From the NCBI GenBank assembly GCA_964059195.1, contig CAXKWD010000007.1:55155620-55219619 (forward strand): a stretch of 64,000 nt of DNA. Reading direction: 5' to 3'. Made by a program: the position numbers and the translations under genes. Of this stretch, positions 19,411 through 29,049 are shown one piece after another. The stretch's first letter is position 1, and the number at the start of each line of letters is the position of its first letter. The notes under the pieces are model-generated. The model was not told the DNA's origin. It made no database searches and saw nothing but the letters and a program-made list of their open reading frames with translations. Source of the DNA: Ectobius pallidus. Its lineage: Eukaryota > Arthropoda > Insecta > Blattodea > Ectobiidae.

Positions 19411-20294
19411 AGAGAGGAAAATAAAAATCTACGAAAAGAGATCTATGGCCTCCGAGATCTCCTAAACGTCTCACGAGTCCAACAAGGAGCTAGTTCAAGT
19501 GGTACCAATATTCCCCAGCAGCTTAGTAAGAAAGTTGCAAATATCATCCAACCGGCTAAATATTCTGAAGTGGTGGCTGCCATCAATAGAGAGACTACCT
19601 CTGCCAACAGTGGAAGTGCTACCACTACCAGTAATGGTTTAGGTGGTGTTAACAGAGTTTCTGCTTCCTCAAACGGCAGTGTCAAACTACCAGTGCCCAG
19701 TCGGGCCACTACAAGTGCCAGTTCCAGTGCCAGTGCGTCTAGTGCCATTAATTCTAATCTCGCAGTGCCCACCACACTTAGTGCCCCTGAATCCGATAGA
19801 GGTGACACCAATGACGGCTTCACAGTTGTCTCTAAAAAACATAGGGTTAAGAAGGCCCCGCTAATAGGAGTTAGGAATTCTTCCTCACTACCAGTAGTTG
19901 CCAAACCGACTAAACGTAAAGCCCTATTCGTGTCATGCTATGGTAACACTGTAAAGGCAGAAGATATAGCAGAATCCTTAAGTACTCAGGTAAAGCTCAA
20001 AACATTTGCAGTAACAAGGCTGAAAACTAAATTTAATTCTTATGCCAGCTTTCATATTTCTGTTTGTGAGGAAGCGGGGTGCTGTTTTTTCCATTCCGTG
20101 GCCGCCTACAGGAGGACCAGACTTATTCAGAAACTTTTGAACAAATCGCGCCCACTAGTATGGTAGGTAGTCCTACAACGAAATCGCAGGGTAAAACTCC
20201 TGAAAAATCCAGCAGATCTTCCCCTAGGAAGATTATGGATACACTGCTAGCCAGAACATCTTCTAAAAGCAGCCTTGGAGGGGGCTCTCCTTAA
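19411..20294 (+). pseudogene. LINE-B ORF1, truncated and frameshifted (copy 1)
   Basis: The frame is open from the truncation point with a short charged coiled-coil start (REENKNLRKEIYGLRDLLNV). A Ser/Thr-rich linker follows (TTSANSGSATTTSNG and similar). The conserved domain reads ALFVSCYGNTVKAEDIAESL, TRLKTKFNSYASFHISVCEE. Copy 3 continues this with DFPLINNVDIWPRGVLFFPF, but here a net 37-bp deletion near 20074 shifts the frame. The true C-terminus (FRGRLQEDQ to SSKSSLGGGSP) is read in another frame, ending at 20294. ORF1 proteins of this group bind element RNA; no zinc knuckle is visible. Confidence 0.8.
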
Positions 20295-20300
20295 CCCTAA

Positions 20301-23108
20301 ATGGCAAATAGTTGTGATTATATGGATCAGTCTATGTTTAGTAATAGCAATTTAGGCACTGAAATTTATTACCAAAATGTTCGTGGTTTAAGAACTAAAT
20401 CCACGGACCTTTTCGACAACATTAACACAAATGAACCCATCATCATTTGTCTTACTGAAACATGGTTAAATGATGACCATTATGATCACAATTATTTTCC
20501 TGAAATATATCAGGTGTACAGATCTGACAGAAAATATACACTAGTTAGCCAAACTCGGGGAGGAGGGTCCTTAATTGCCATCAGCAACAGTGTCAGGCAT
20601 AAACGTAGACCTGAATTTGAACAGACAGATGAATGTGTGTGGATTGAGTTAACTCTCAAAAATGCTCAGCCTATTTTAATTGGATGCCATTATTTTGCGC
20701 CCAATACGAGTATTGCTGCATTTCAGCAGTATTTTAATTTTCTCGAAAATAATTTAGATTGTAACAACTTTCAGGTCATTTTACTCGGTGATTTTAATAT
20801 CCCTGGTTTCAATTGGCTGGCAGGTGTTGCACCTAATTTATATCACTATCATAAAATTAAAGGTGAAATTGTACACCAAACATGCTCTTTTCTAAATTTG
20901 TCTCAAATCAATGACACTGTCCCTAGTAAAAATTTATTAGACTTAGTTTTTACAAGTCTGGACGAGATCACTGTATCAATACCGGATTATGCACTGGTGA
21001 ATATAGATAATTATCATCCCCCTATTGTTATGAATTTAATAAGCCAAGTGAGCGAAGGTACTCAGTTCCCAACAGAAAGTTTATGCTATCACAAAGGTGA
21101 CTATTATAAACTATACAACACATTAGCTTCATCTGACTGGTCCACAGTGTATAATAAAAAATCACCTGACACTGCTGTTGAAAATCTTGCATACTTAGTT
21201 AGTGATGCAATTAATAAGTCAATCCCTAAAACATTTGCTGTTAAACCAAAATATCCGGCTTGGTTTTCAAGAGAGCTCAAATTATATATAAGGAAAAAGA
21301 AACATTATCATCGACTTTTCAAAAAACACTCGACTGATTTGTATTATCAATGCTTCTCAGATTACCGAAGATTGGTAAAAGTAACTATTAAAATTGATAG
21401 ACAAAAATGGTACAAATCAATCGATCAAGATTTAAAGTCAAACCCTGCTAAATTTTGGAGTTATGTTTCGAAGTTACGAAATAAAAATGATCCCGTATTG
21501 CATGTTAAAATGAACAATACCATTGTTTCAGAACCATCAAAGCTAGTGAATATTTTCGCAGAGCATTTTCAGATTATAAATACGCCCACTAATGCAGTAC
21601 CGGGGCCCTATGCTCAAACTGTCACATCTGAATGCCTACATGTTCCAACTATCATAGATTCCGATGTCTTGGTAGCTATTCGACACTTGAAACCATCTAA
21701 GAGTTCGGGACTCGACCAGATACCAAGCTTTATTGTTAAGGGGTGTGCCCCAATACTGACACCTGTACTTACATATGTGTATAACCTTTCGCTGGAAACA
21801 GAAACTTTTCCTTCAATTTGGAAAATTTCTGCTATCAGACCGGTACATAAGAAAGGCAAAAGCAAAGAAGTGGCGAACTTTAGGCCCATAGCCATATTAA
21901 ATACATTTTCAAAAATTTTTGAAACCATCATTCATAAACATATTTCATTTTTCAGTAAAAATAAATTAAATGATTTCCAGCATGGTTTTACCAAGGACAT
22001 GTCTACAGCAACTAATATTATCACTTTTCTCAATGACATACTTAAAGAAAATTGCTCACAATCGCAATCAGACGCCATATTTTTTGACCTGAGCAGAGCA
22101 TTTGATGTAGTAAATCACGATCTTCTTGTTAAAAAATTGAGTAATTTAGGTTTACATAACAAGTATGTCAATTGGTTTTCAAGTTATTTAAGAAACAGAT
22201 CTGCTCGAGTTAGAATATCTAACTATTTTTCTGAGCCTTTTTACATACCAGATGGTGTACCCCAGGGGTCAGTGTTGGGTCCCTTCTTGTTCTTAGTTTT
22301 TATTAACGACATATCTAATATGCTAACATGTAAGAAAATAGCATACGCAGACGACCTATGTATATGGAATAAAATATCTACGGCTTCGGACTGCAAATTA
22401 CTGCAAAGGAATATCGATTACATACACCAGTGGTGTAAATCAAATTTAATGATAATTAACACCAGTAAGACCCAGAGCATGATATTTAGTAGAAAAACTA
22501 ACCAAATAATATACAATTATCGTCTTGGCCAAAATATAATAGCACGTTCAGAAAATATAAAATACCTCGGGGTTTATTTAGACTCAAAATTATACTTTCA
22601 TGTCCATATTGACCATATTTTCACACAGGCCTTAAAAACTCTTGGATTAGTTCGTTTAATTTCTCATAATTTAAAAAGCATAGAGTCATTAATCACTCTT
22701 TACAAATTTTTAATTCGCAGTGGCTTAGAATATTGCAGTGTTGCATATAACAGCATTACAGTATCTGACAGTAATAAGCTGGAACGAATACAAAGAAAAT
22801 TTGTCTCCCTTATACGTAGTAAGTTTAACAGAAATCTGGACTACGATGATATACTTAAGTTATTAAATTTGGAAACATGATATAATAGGCGTGTTTCTGC
22901 AGATGCTAATTTCATAGCTAAAGTCTTTCGTGGGGAAATACATTGCAAATCAATTTTAGATAGCATAGGGCTATCTGTACCCCTTACACGAGGAACAAGA
23001 AATCGTACAATTTTTGCTGTACAACAACCGTATGCAATACCTGCGAACAGAATGGCTATTGCTGGCAATGCATTATTTAAAAATTCTGATATATTCCACA
23101 AGCAGTGA
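20301..23108 (+). pseudogene. LINE-B ORF2 with one premature stop (copy 1)
   Basis: Starts at ATG seven bases after the ORF1 stop. The endonuclease has NVRGLRTK, TETWLN, GDFNIPGFNW and DLVFTSLDE. The reverse transcriptase has NFRPIAILNT, FFDLSRAFDVVNHDLL, GVPQGSVLGPFLF and catalytic AYADDLC. It is nearly identical to the intact 935-codon copy at 29050 except for a TGA at 22878-22880 where copies 2 and 3 have TTA (Leu). That removes the last 75 residues. No RNase H domain follows. The protein would nick chromosomal DNA and copy the LINE RNA there. Confidence 0.92.
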
Positions 23109-23640
23109 TTATCATTATTATTATTCTTATTATTAATTGGTATTATTGTTATTATTATTACTATTATTATTGTTATTATTATTATTATATATACACACAA
23201 GACTGACAAGGATTTTTTCATTATTTTTGATAAAACAGCCATATGCTCTACCAGTTTACTGTTAACAAGAAATGTAATGACACAATCTTTAATTAAAGAA
23301 TGCGACCTGCTTTCCTCAAATATAAACATATAAACTAGTGTCTGCTTTGAATTACAAGTAAAGAATGTGATGACGAAACAAAGTTCATGCTATTGACATA
23401 GCTCTGCTGACCGTACAATCAATCATGTTAAACTGCAGACTTGACAGTTAGGCACTCAGATGTATTATCTTGTTATTCCTGTTGTATATGTAATACTATT
23501 ATTATTGTACATAATTATCATCATCATAATTCATCAATGCCATTCCTGTATCATAATTCATTTTAATATTAGAAAGAAGCCTACTGTTTAAAATTTGTAA
23601 AAATTGTCTGTAGCTTCTATAAATAAATAATTGAAATTGA

Positions 23641-23648
23641 AAATTGAA

Positions 23649-23687
<39 letters not shown>

Positions 23688-24018
23688 TTTTTTTTATTTA
23701 TTCGTTTCTTTATCAGCATGCCCCATTACAGTAGTAATATTACATGCATAATCTATAACTTATTCACATTGTATATCCTAATTTAACCAATTTACATAGT
23801 ATATCCTACATTGGCCTGATTACATAGTATATCCTAATTTTCTCTATTTACATAATACTCTTAATTAGCCTATTTACATGATATATCCTAAATTATCCTG
23901 TTATTTCCTAAGTTATTCTATTACATTATATATCTTCAGTTAATCTATTTACATGATGTGTCCTATATTAGCTATCCTAACTTATGTTTTTTACATAGCA
24001 CATCCTTAATGAGTCTAG

Positions 24019-24066
<48 letters not shown>

Positions 24067-24077
24067 ATTATTATTAA

Positions 24078-24120
<43 letters not shown>
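23641..24120 (+). repeat. (ATT)n arrays enclosing a 330-bp tandem-repeat patch
   Basis: Two ATT arrays (about 23645-23687 and 24020-24120) enclose a patch where TTTACATAGTATATCCTAA-like words recur roughly every 30-35 bases at least eight times with drift. The patch has no coding frame. It may be the 3' end of another minus-strand LINE or a diverged minisatellite. Confidence 0.7.
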
Positions 24121-26454
24121 CAAATTCGTACACTAGCGGAAAATGATATTTACAAGCCAAACGACTGCCTGTTCACTCCACAGGAAGTTAATAATATAAT
24201 TCTGAAACTAAATGATCAAAAAGCGCCAGGCCCTGATCACATCTCCGCTAACATAGTGAAAAATGTCCATTTCTGTTTTCTCTTCCTTTTCACAGATGTG
24301 TTCAACAAATGTTTACAACTTGGTACTTTCCCAGATTGCTGGAAGATTGCGTCAGTCAAGATAATACCAAAACCAAATAATAACAAGAAGGTGGCTGGGG
24401 CATTCAGACCTATTAGTTTAATACCGGTTCTAGGGAAATGCTTAGAAAAACTTATAATTGACAGAGTTATGTTTCACTTAACTAGCAGTCATCAGCTAAG
24501 CGAAAACCAGTTCGGCTTTATGCCACAAAAATCAACAGAGGATGCAGTCTGTAAAGTGGTTGATTGGATACAGAGGACACTCAACGAAAAGAAAATAGGC
24601 CTGCTTATTTCTTTGGATATATCTAGTGCTTTCAACCATGCATGGTGGCCAAAAGTGCTTCACCAGCTAAGAAAGAAAAACTGCCGAAGAAACTTATATA
24701 AATTAATAAGAGACTATTTTACTAACCGCAAGATTCAGTTAGCATTAAGTGGCACTACCATTAACAAAAACATTACAAGGGGTTGCCCACAAGGATCCAC
24801 CTGTAGCCCAGGCTTCTGGGTCATACTCTATGACGACCTACTACAACAGCCCCTGCCAAATGGATGTAGTATTTTTGCCTATGCAGATGTTGCTCTTCTG
24901 CTGGTGAAATCTGATACAGCAGCAAGAGTAGAAAATATTGCTAACACTGCTCTCTCTTTAATTCATGACTGGGGACAAGCTAACAAACTTCATTTTAATG
25001 CAAATAAAACCAAAGCTCTGTTGGTAACTAGACGAAGGAATGCTGAACCAGTCAACCTCAGCATGAACAATACACCAGTACAGTTTACTGATAAATTAAA
25101 TTACTTAGGTATTCTATTAGACCAAAAGTTAACCTTCCGCCCTCATTTTGATCATATAGCCAAAAAGGCAAGTTCACTACTTACAAGACTGGCATTTGCA
25201 ACTAGACCTACCTGGGGACTTAATCATGACATCCTCAAAATAATATATCATGGAGCAGTAGAACCACTTATTCTATATGGTGTAGCAGCATTTCAGGATG
25301 TACTTCAGAAACGGTGGGCACAAAACAAACTGCTCCAAATTCAACGTGGGTATTTACTCAGAATGATCAGAGGGTATCGCACCATCTCCACTGAAGCTGC
25401 TTTCATCGTGGCTGGAATAGAGCCATTGTTCTTAACAGGTACGATGAAGGCGCACATAAGCAACATAAAAAGAGGCAGACCTGTACCTGAATATATATCA
25501 GAACTGGAACTTGAGAAACCGCTTGATAAGATCTCGGCAGGACATCCTGCCCTACATATGCAATACTTCAGGAAACCAAATGACAGTGGGGCTCACCATT
25601 ATGAAATTTATACTGATGGGTCTCGCTTTGAAGACATACTCGCTGGCACAATGAATGTTGGGTGTGCATTTGTTGTGTACTCCAACTCAACAGAAATATT
25701 TACAAACAAAAACAAATTGTCCCCTGAGTGTTCAGTGTTTCAGGCTGAACTCCTGGCCATTAGAGAAGCCATAAAATGGTGCAAGGATACCAGCCATAGT
25801 GTATGTGTGTACAGTGATTCGAAGTCTGCTTTACTTGCTATAAATGACAAATACAATCTACACCCAATCGCACACGAAGTGCGCAGATTGATAGGAAAAT
25901 TCCCTGGTCATGTCTGTCTTTCCTGGATTCGTGGACACTCAGGAATTGCAGGAAATGAGAGAGCGGATGAACTGGCCAAAACAGCTGCAAATTCGAACCT
26001 CCTTCCCACCTATTCTGCTTGTCCCATTTCTTACATAAAGAAGACAATCAGAAGAAATATCTTAGAAGAATGGGATACTCTGTGGCAGAATAGCTCAAAT
26101 GGTTCTACAACAAGAGATCTATTTTTTCCTACAGTGGGCGATAGGTTGAAGTGCAAAAAACTCATGCCGAATTTTGTTCTGACGCAGTTTCTGACTGGGC
26201 ATGGAAAATTCATGCAATATCTTCACCGATTTCGGATCTCAAACACTGCCACCTGCAAGTGCGGTCAGCAAGATGAAACAGTTGAACATATATTGTATAC
26301 ATGTTCACGTTATGAACTGGAGAGGATTGAACTTCTTTTGTGTCTGAACAGAATAGACTTAGAGTATGTCAGTCCCATTGGACACGTCCTTGCTGACAAA
26401 AACGGACACAAACTTTTTCAATCGTTTGTAAATAGAATATTTTCGAAGCTTTAA
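24121..26454 (+). pseudogene. LINE-C ORF2: reverse transcriptase and RNase H, catalytic Asp missing
   Basis: Open over 778 codons from the truncation point. Early residues read LNDQKAPGPDHISANIV, then FPDCWKIASVKIIPKP, AFRPISLIPVLGKCLEK and CPQGSTCSPGFW. The catalytic box reads FAYADVALLLV, where the family has YADD. One aspartate codon is gone at about 24886, consistent with an in-frame loss from GATGAT. Then come a thumb region (LNYLGILLDQKLTFRPH) and RNase H with YEIYTDGSR, ECSVFQAELLAI, VCVYSDSKSALLAI and IRGHSGIAGNERADELAK. A final CKCGQQDETVEHILYTC finger ends the protein. The endonuclease and ORF1 are lost by 5' truncation. Without the second aspartate the polymerase should be dead, which is why I call it a pseudogene although the frame is intact. 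Confidence 0.88.
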
Positions 26455-26838
26455 CTCTCACACTTTTATTCAGTCATTGGGGTATTTACTTACCTAACTT
26501 AATGTATTGCTCAGTTAATTTATTTTATCTTGCTTAGTTAAGCTATTTATTCCAACAATATCTTATCTATAATTTAAGGTTATGTTTATATAAAAACGAA
26601 TTCACACAATTAACTTTAACTTAAGACTTACCATATCGTAAGACATAAGAAACTGTAGGACTATTGTAGACATTACGCCTGGTAAGAACTGTACAGTATT
26701 GTAAATAGTGTATATTAGACATTCAGATTCCAATACCAGGATAACCTATTGTAAATAACATTTGTGACATCTCCAACCCTAATGTACCTTCGGGTGAAAT
26801 AGGGTTTTGTGTAATGTGGATATTCAATAAATAAATAA
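24121..26838 (+). mobile_element. LINE-C, 5'-truncated non-LTR element with RNase H
   Basis: Starts immediately after an ATT array, in the middle of ORF2, and ends with AATAAATAAATAAAT and a new ATT array. The RNase H domain sets it apart from LINE-B and points to the I/R1 side of LINE phylogeny. Confidence 0.88.
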
Positions 26839-26839
26839 A

Positions 26840-26884
<45 letters not shown>

Positions 26885-26907
26885 ATTATTATTATTATAA
26901 TAATAAT
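26839..26907 (+). repeat. (ATT)n microsatellite between LINE-C and LINE-B copy 2
   Basis: ATT triplets, then TAAATTATT and AAT triplets leading directly into LINE-B sequence. Confidence 0.9.
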
Positions 26908-28059
26908 AAAAATAAATTAAATGATTTCCAGCATGGTTTTACCAAGGACATGTCCACAGCAACCAATATTATCACTTTTCTCAATGACATACTTAAAGAA
27001 AATTGCTCACAATCGCAATCAGACGCCATATTTTTTGACCTGAGCAGAGCATTTGATGTAGTAAATCACGATCTTCTTGTTAAAAAATTGAGTAATTTAG
27101 GTCTACATAACAAGTATGTCAATTGGTTTTCAAGTTATTTAAGAAACAGATCTGCTCGAGTTAGAATATCTAACTATTTTTCTGAGCTTTTTTACATACC
27201 AGATGGTGTACCCCAGGGGTCAGTGTTGGGTCCCTTCTTGTTCTTAGTTTTTATTAACGACATAACTAATATGCTAACATGTAAGAAAATAGCATACGCA
27301 GACGACCTATGTATATGGAATAAAATATCTACGGCTTCGGACTGCAAATTACTGCAAAGGAATATCGATTACATACACCAGTGGTGTAAATCAAATTTAA
27401 TGATAATTAACACCAGTAAGACTCAGAGCATGATATTTAGTAGAAAAACTAACCAAATAATATACAATTATCGTCTTGGCCAAAACATAATAGCACGTTC
27501 AGAAAATATAAAATACCTCGGTATCTATCTAGACTCAAAATTATACTTTCATGTCCATATTGACCATATTTTCACACAGGCTTTAAAAACTCTTGGATTA
27601 GTTCGTTTAATTTCTCATAATTTAAAAAGCATAGAGTCATTAATTACTCTTTACAAATTTTTAATTCGCAGTGGCTTAGAATATTGCAGTGTTGCATATA
27701 ACAGCATTACAGTATCTGACAGTAATAAGCTGGAACGAATACAAAGAAAATTTATCTCCCTTATACGTAGTAAGTTTAACAGAAATCTGGACTACGATGA
27801 TATACTCAAGTTATTAAATTTGGAAACATTATATAATAGGCGTGCTTCTGCAGATGCTAATTTCATAGCTAAAGTCTTTCGTGGGGAAATACATTGCAAA
27901 TCAATTTTAGATAGCATAGGGCTATCTGTACCCCTTACACGAGGAACAAGAAATCGTACAATTTTTGCTGTACAACAACCGTATGCAATCCCTGCCAACA
28001 GAATGGCTATTGCTTGCAATGCCTTATTTAAAAATTTTGATATATTCCACAAGCAGTGA
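26908..28059 (+). CDS. LINE-B ORF2 C-terminal half (copy 2)
   Basis: A 383-codon open frame covering the second half of the reverse transcriptase: FFDLSRAFDVVNHDLL, GVPQGSVLGPFLF, AYADDLC, YLGIYLDSKL and the C-terminal region to IFHKQ. The catalytic YADD is intact. The endonuclease and the first polymerase motifs are missing through 5' truncation, so it cannot retrotranspose by itself. Differences from copies 1 and 3 are few and mostly conservative (FSELFYIPDG for FSEPFYIPDG, DITNML for DISNML, RRASADAN for RRVSADAN). It ends at the same TGA as copy 3. Confidence 0.9.
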   Translation, partial: KNKLNDFQHGFTKDMSTATNIITFLNDILKENCSQSQSDAIFFDLSRAFDVVNHDLLVKKLSNLGLHNKYVNWFSSYLRNRSARVRISNYFSELFYIPDGVPQGSVLGPFLFLVFINDITNMLTCKKIAYADDLCIWNKISTASDCKLLQRNIDYIHQWCKSNLMIINTSKTQSMIFSRKTNQIIYNYRLGQNIIARSENIKYLGIYLDSKLYFHVHIDHIFTQALKTLGLVRLISHNLKSIESLITLYKFLIRSGLEYCSVAYNSITVSDSNKLERIQRKFISLIRSKFNRNLDYDDILKLLNLETLYNRRASADANFIAKVFRGEIHCKSILDSIGLSVPLTRGTRNRTIFAVQQPYAIPANRMAIACNALFKNFDIFHKQ

Positions 28060-28599
28060 TTATTATTATTATTGTTTTTATTTTTAATTGGTATTATTGT
28101 TATTATTATTACTATTATTATTGTTATTATTATTATTATATTCACACAAGACTGACAAGGGATCATTAATTGTTTTTGGTAACACAGTCATATGTTGCTA
28201 ATAAGAAATGGCAAAATCTTATAATTACAAAATATGACCTGCTTTTCTCAAGTACAATGCAATGGAATAACTCTTGAATGTGCTGACTACACAGTGTTCA
28301 TGCCATTGACATAGCAGACTTATGCAAGCTAACCAGAAATGTTATATGTTTCAACCAAATGACCACACAGTCAATTAGGTTAAAACTGCAGACTTGACAG
28401 TCAGATGTTTAATTATGCATTAATATGTAATTCCTGTTGTATATCACTAATAATATCACTATCATTATCTTAATCAAAATCATAAACATCAATTCATCAA
28501 TTCATCAATTCATCATACATCATTAGAAGCCTACTGTTTAAGATTTGTAAAAATTGTTTGTAGCTTCTTTAAATAAATAATTGAATTGAATTGAATTGA

Positions 28600-28607
<8 letters not shown>
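26908..28607 (+). mobile_element. LINE-B copy 2 (5' truncated)
   Basis: Begins within ORF2 at the codons for KNKLNDFQHGF and runs to the shared 3' end with TTGAATTGAATTGAA. The 3' untranslated region differs from copies 1 and 3 by several indels and substitutions, so it is a separate subfamily or an older copy. Confidence 0.9.

Positions 28608-28634
<27 letters not shown>
28608..28634 (+). repeat. (ATT)n tail of LINE-B copy 2
   Basis: Short ATT array that passes straight into the inverted 5' end of LINE-B copy 3. Confidence 0.9.
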
Positions 28635-28835
28635 CTTGGCCAGATATCTACGTTATTAATAAGAGGGAAATCTTCCTCACAAACAGAAATATGAAAACTG
28701 GCTTAAGAATTAAATTTAGTTTTCAGCCTTTGCAGTAACAAGGCTGAAAACTAAATTTAATTCTTATGCCAGTTTTCATATTTCTGTTTGTGAGGAAGAT
28801 TTCCCTCTTATTAATAACGTAGATATCTGGCCAAG
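28635..28835. repeat. 96-bp inverted repeat (snapback) at LINE-B copy 3 5' end
   Basis: Arms 28635-28730 and 28740-28835 are reverse complements with one mismatch, separated by nine bases (TGCAGTAAC). The right arm is in normal ORF1 order. The left arm is the inverted duplicate and ends at the ATT array. Confidence 0.93.
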
Positions 28836-29043
28836 AGGGGTGCTGTTTTTTCCATTCCGTGGCCGCCTACAGGAGGATCAAATGGCGCCCACCAGTCTGG
28901 TATGTAGCCCTACAACGAAGTCGCAGGGTAAAACTCCTGAAAAAACTCCTGAAAAATCCAGTAGATCTTCCCCTAGGAAGATTATGGATACACTGCTAGC
29001 CAGAACATCTTCTAAAAGCAGCCTTGGAGGGGGCTCTCCTTAA
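28740..29043 (+). pseudogene. LINE-B ORF1, C-terminal remainder (copy 3)
   Basis: From the right arm of the inverted repeat the frame reads RLKTKFNSYASFHISVCEED then FPLINNVDIWPRGVLFFPF and the Ser/Lys-rich end (KTPEKSSRSSPRKIMDTLL, SSKSSLGGGSP, stop). Here the DFPLINN segment lost from copy 1 is present. This copy instead lacks 24 bp after EDQ that copy 1 has, and it carries an extra KTPE repeat. The N-terminal coiled coil and linker are absent because of the 5' truncation and inversion. Confidence 0.8.
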
Positions 29044-29049
29044 CCCTAA

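Larger units (their letters stand above)
19411..23690 (+). mobile_element. LINE-B copy 1 (5' truncated, with ATT tail)
   Basis: Contains a partial ORF1, ORF2 and a 3' untranslated region ending in TTGAAATTGAAATT and an (ATT)n tail. ORF2 content places it in the Jockey/CR1 group: EEP nuclease and reverse transcriptase, no RNase H. Two lesions (an ORF1 deletion and an ORF2 stop) make this copy inactive. Confidence 0.9.
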
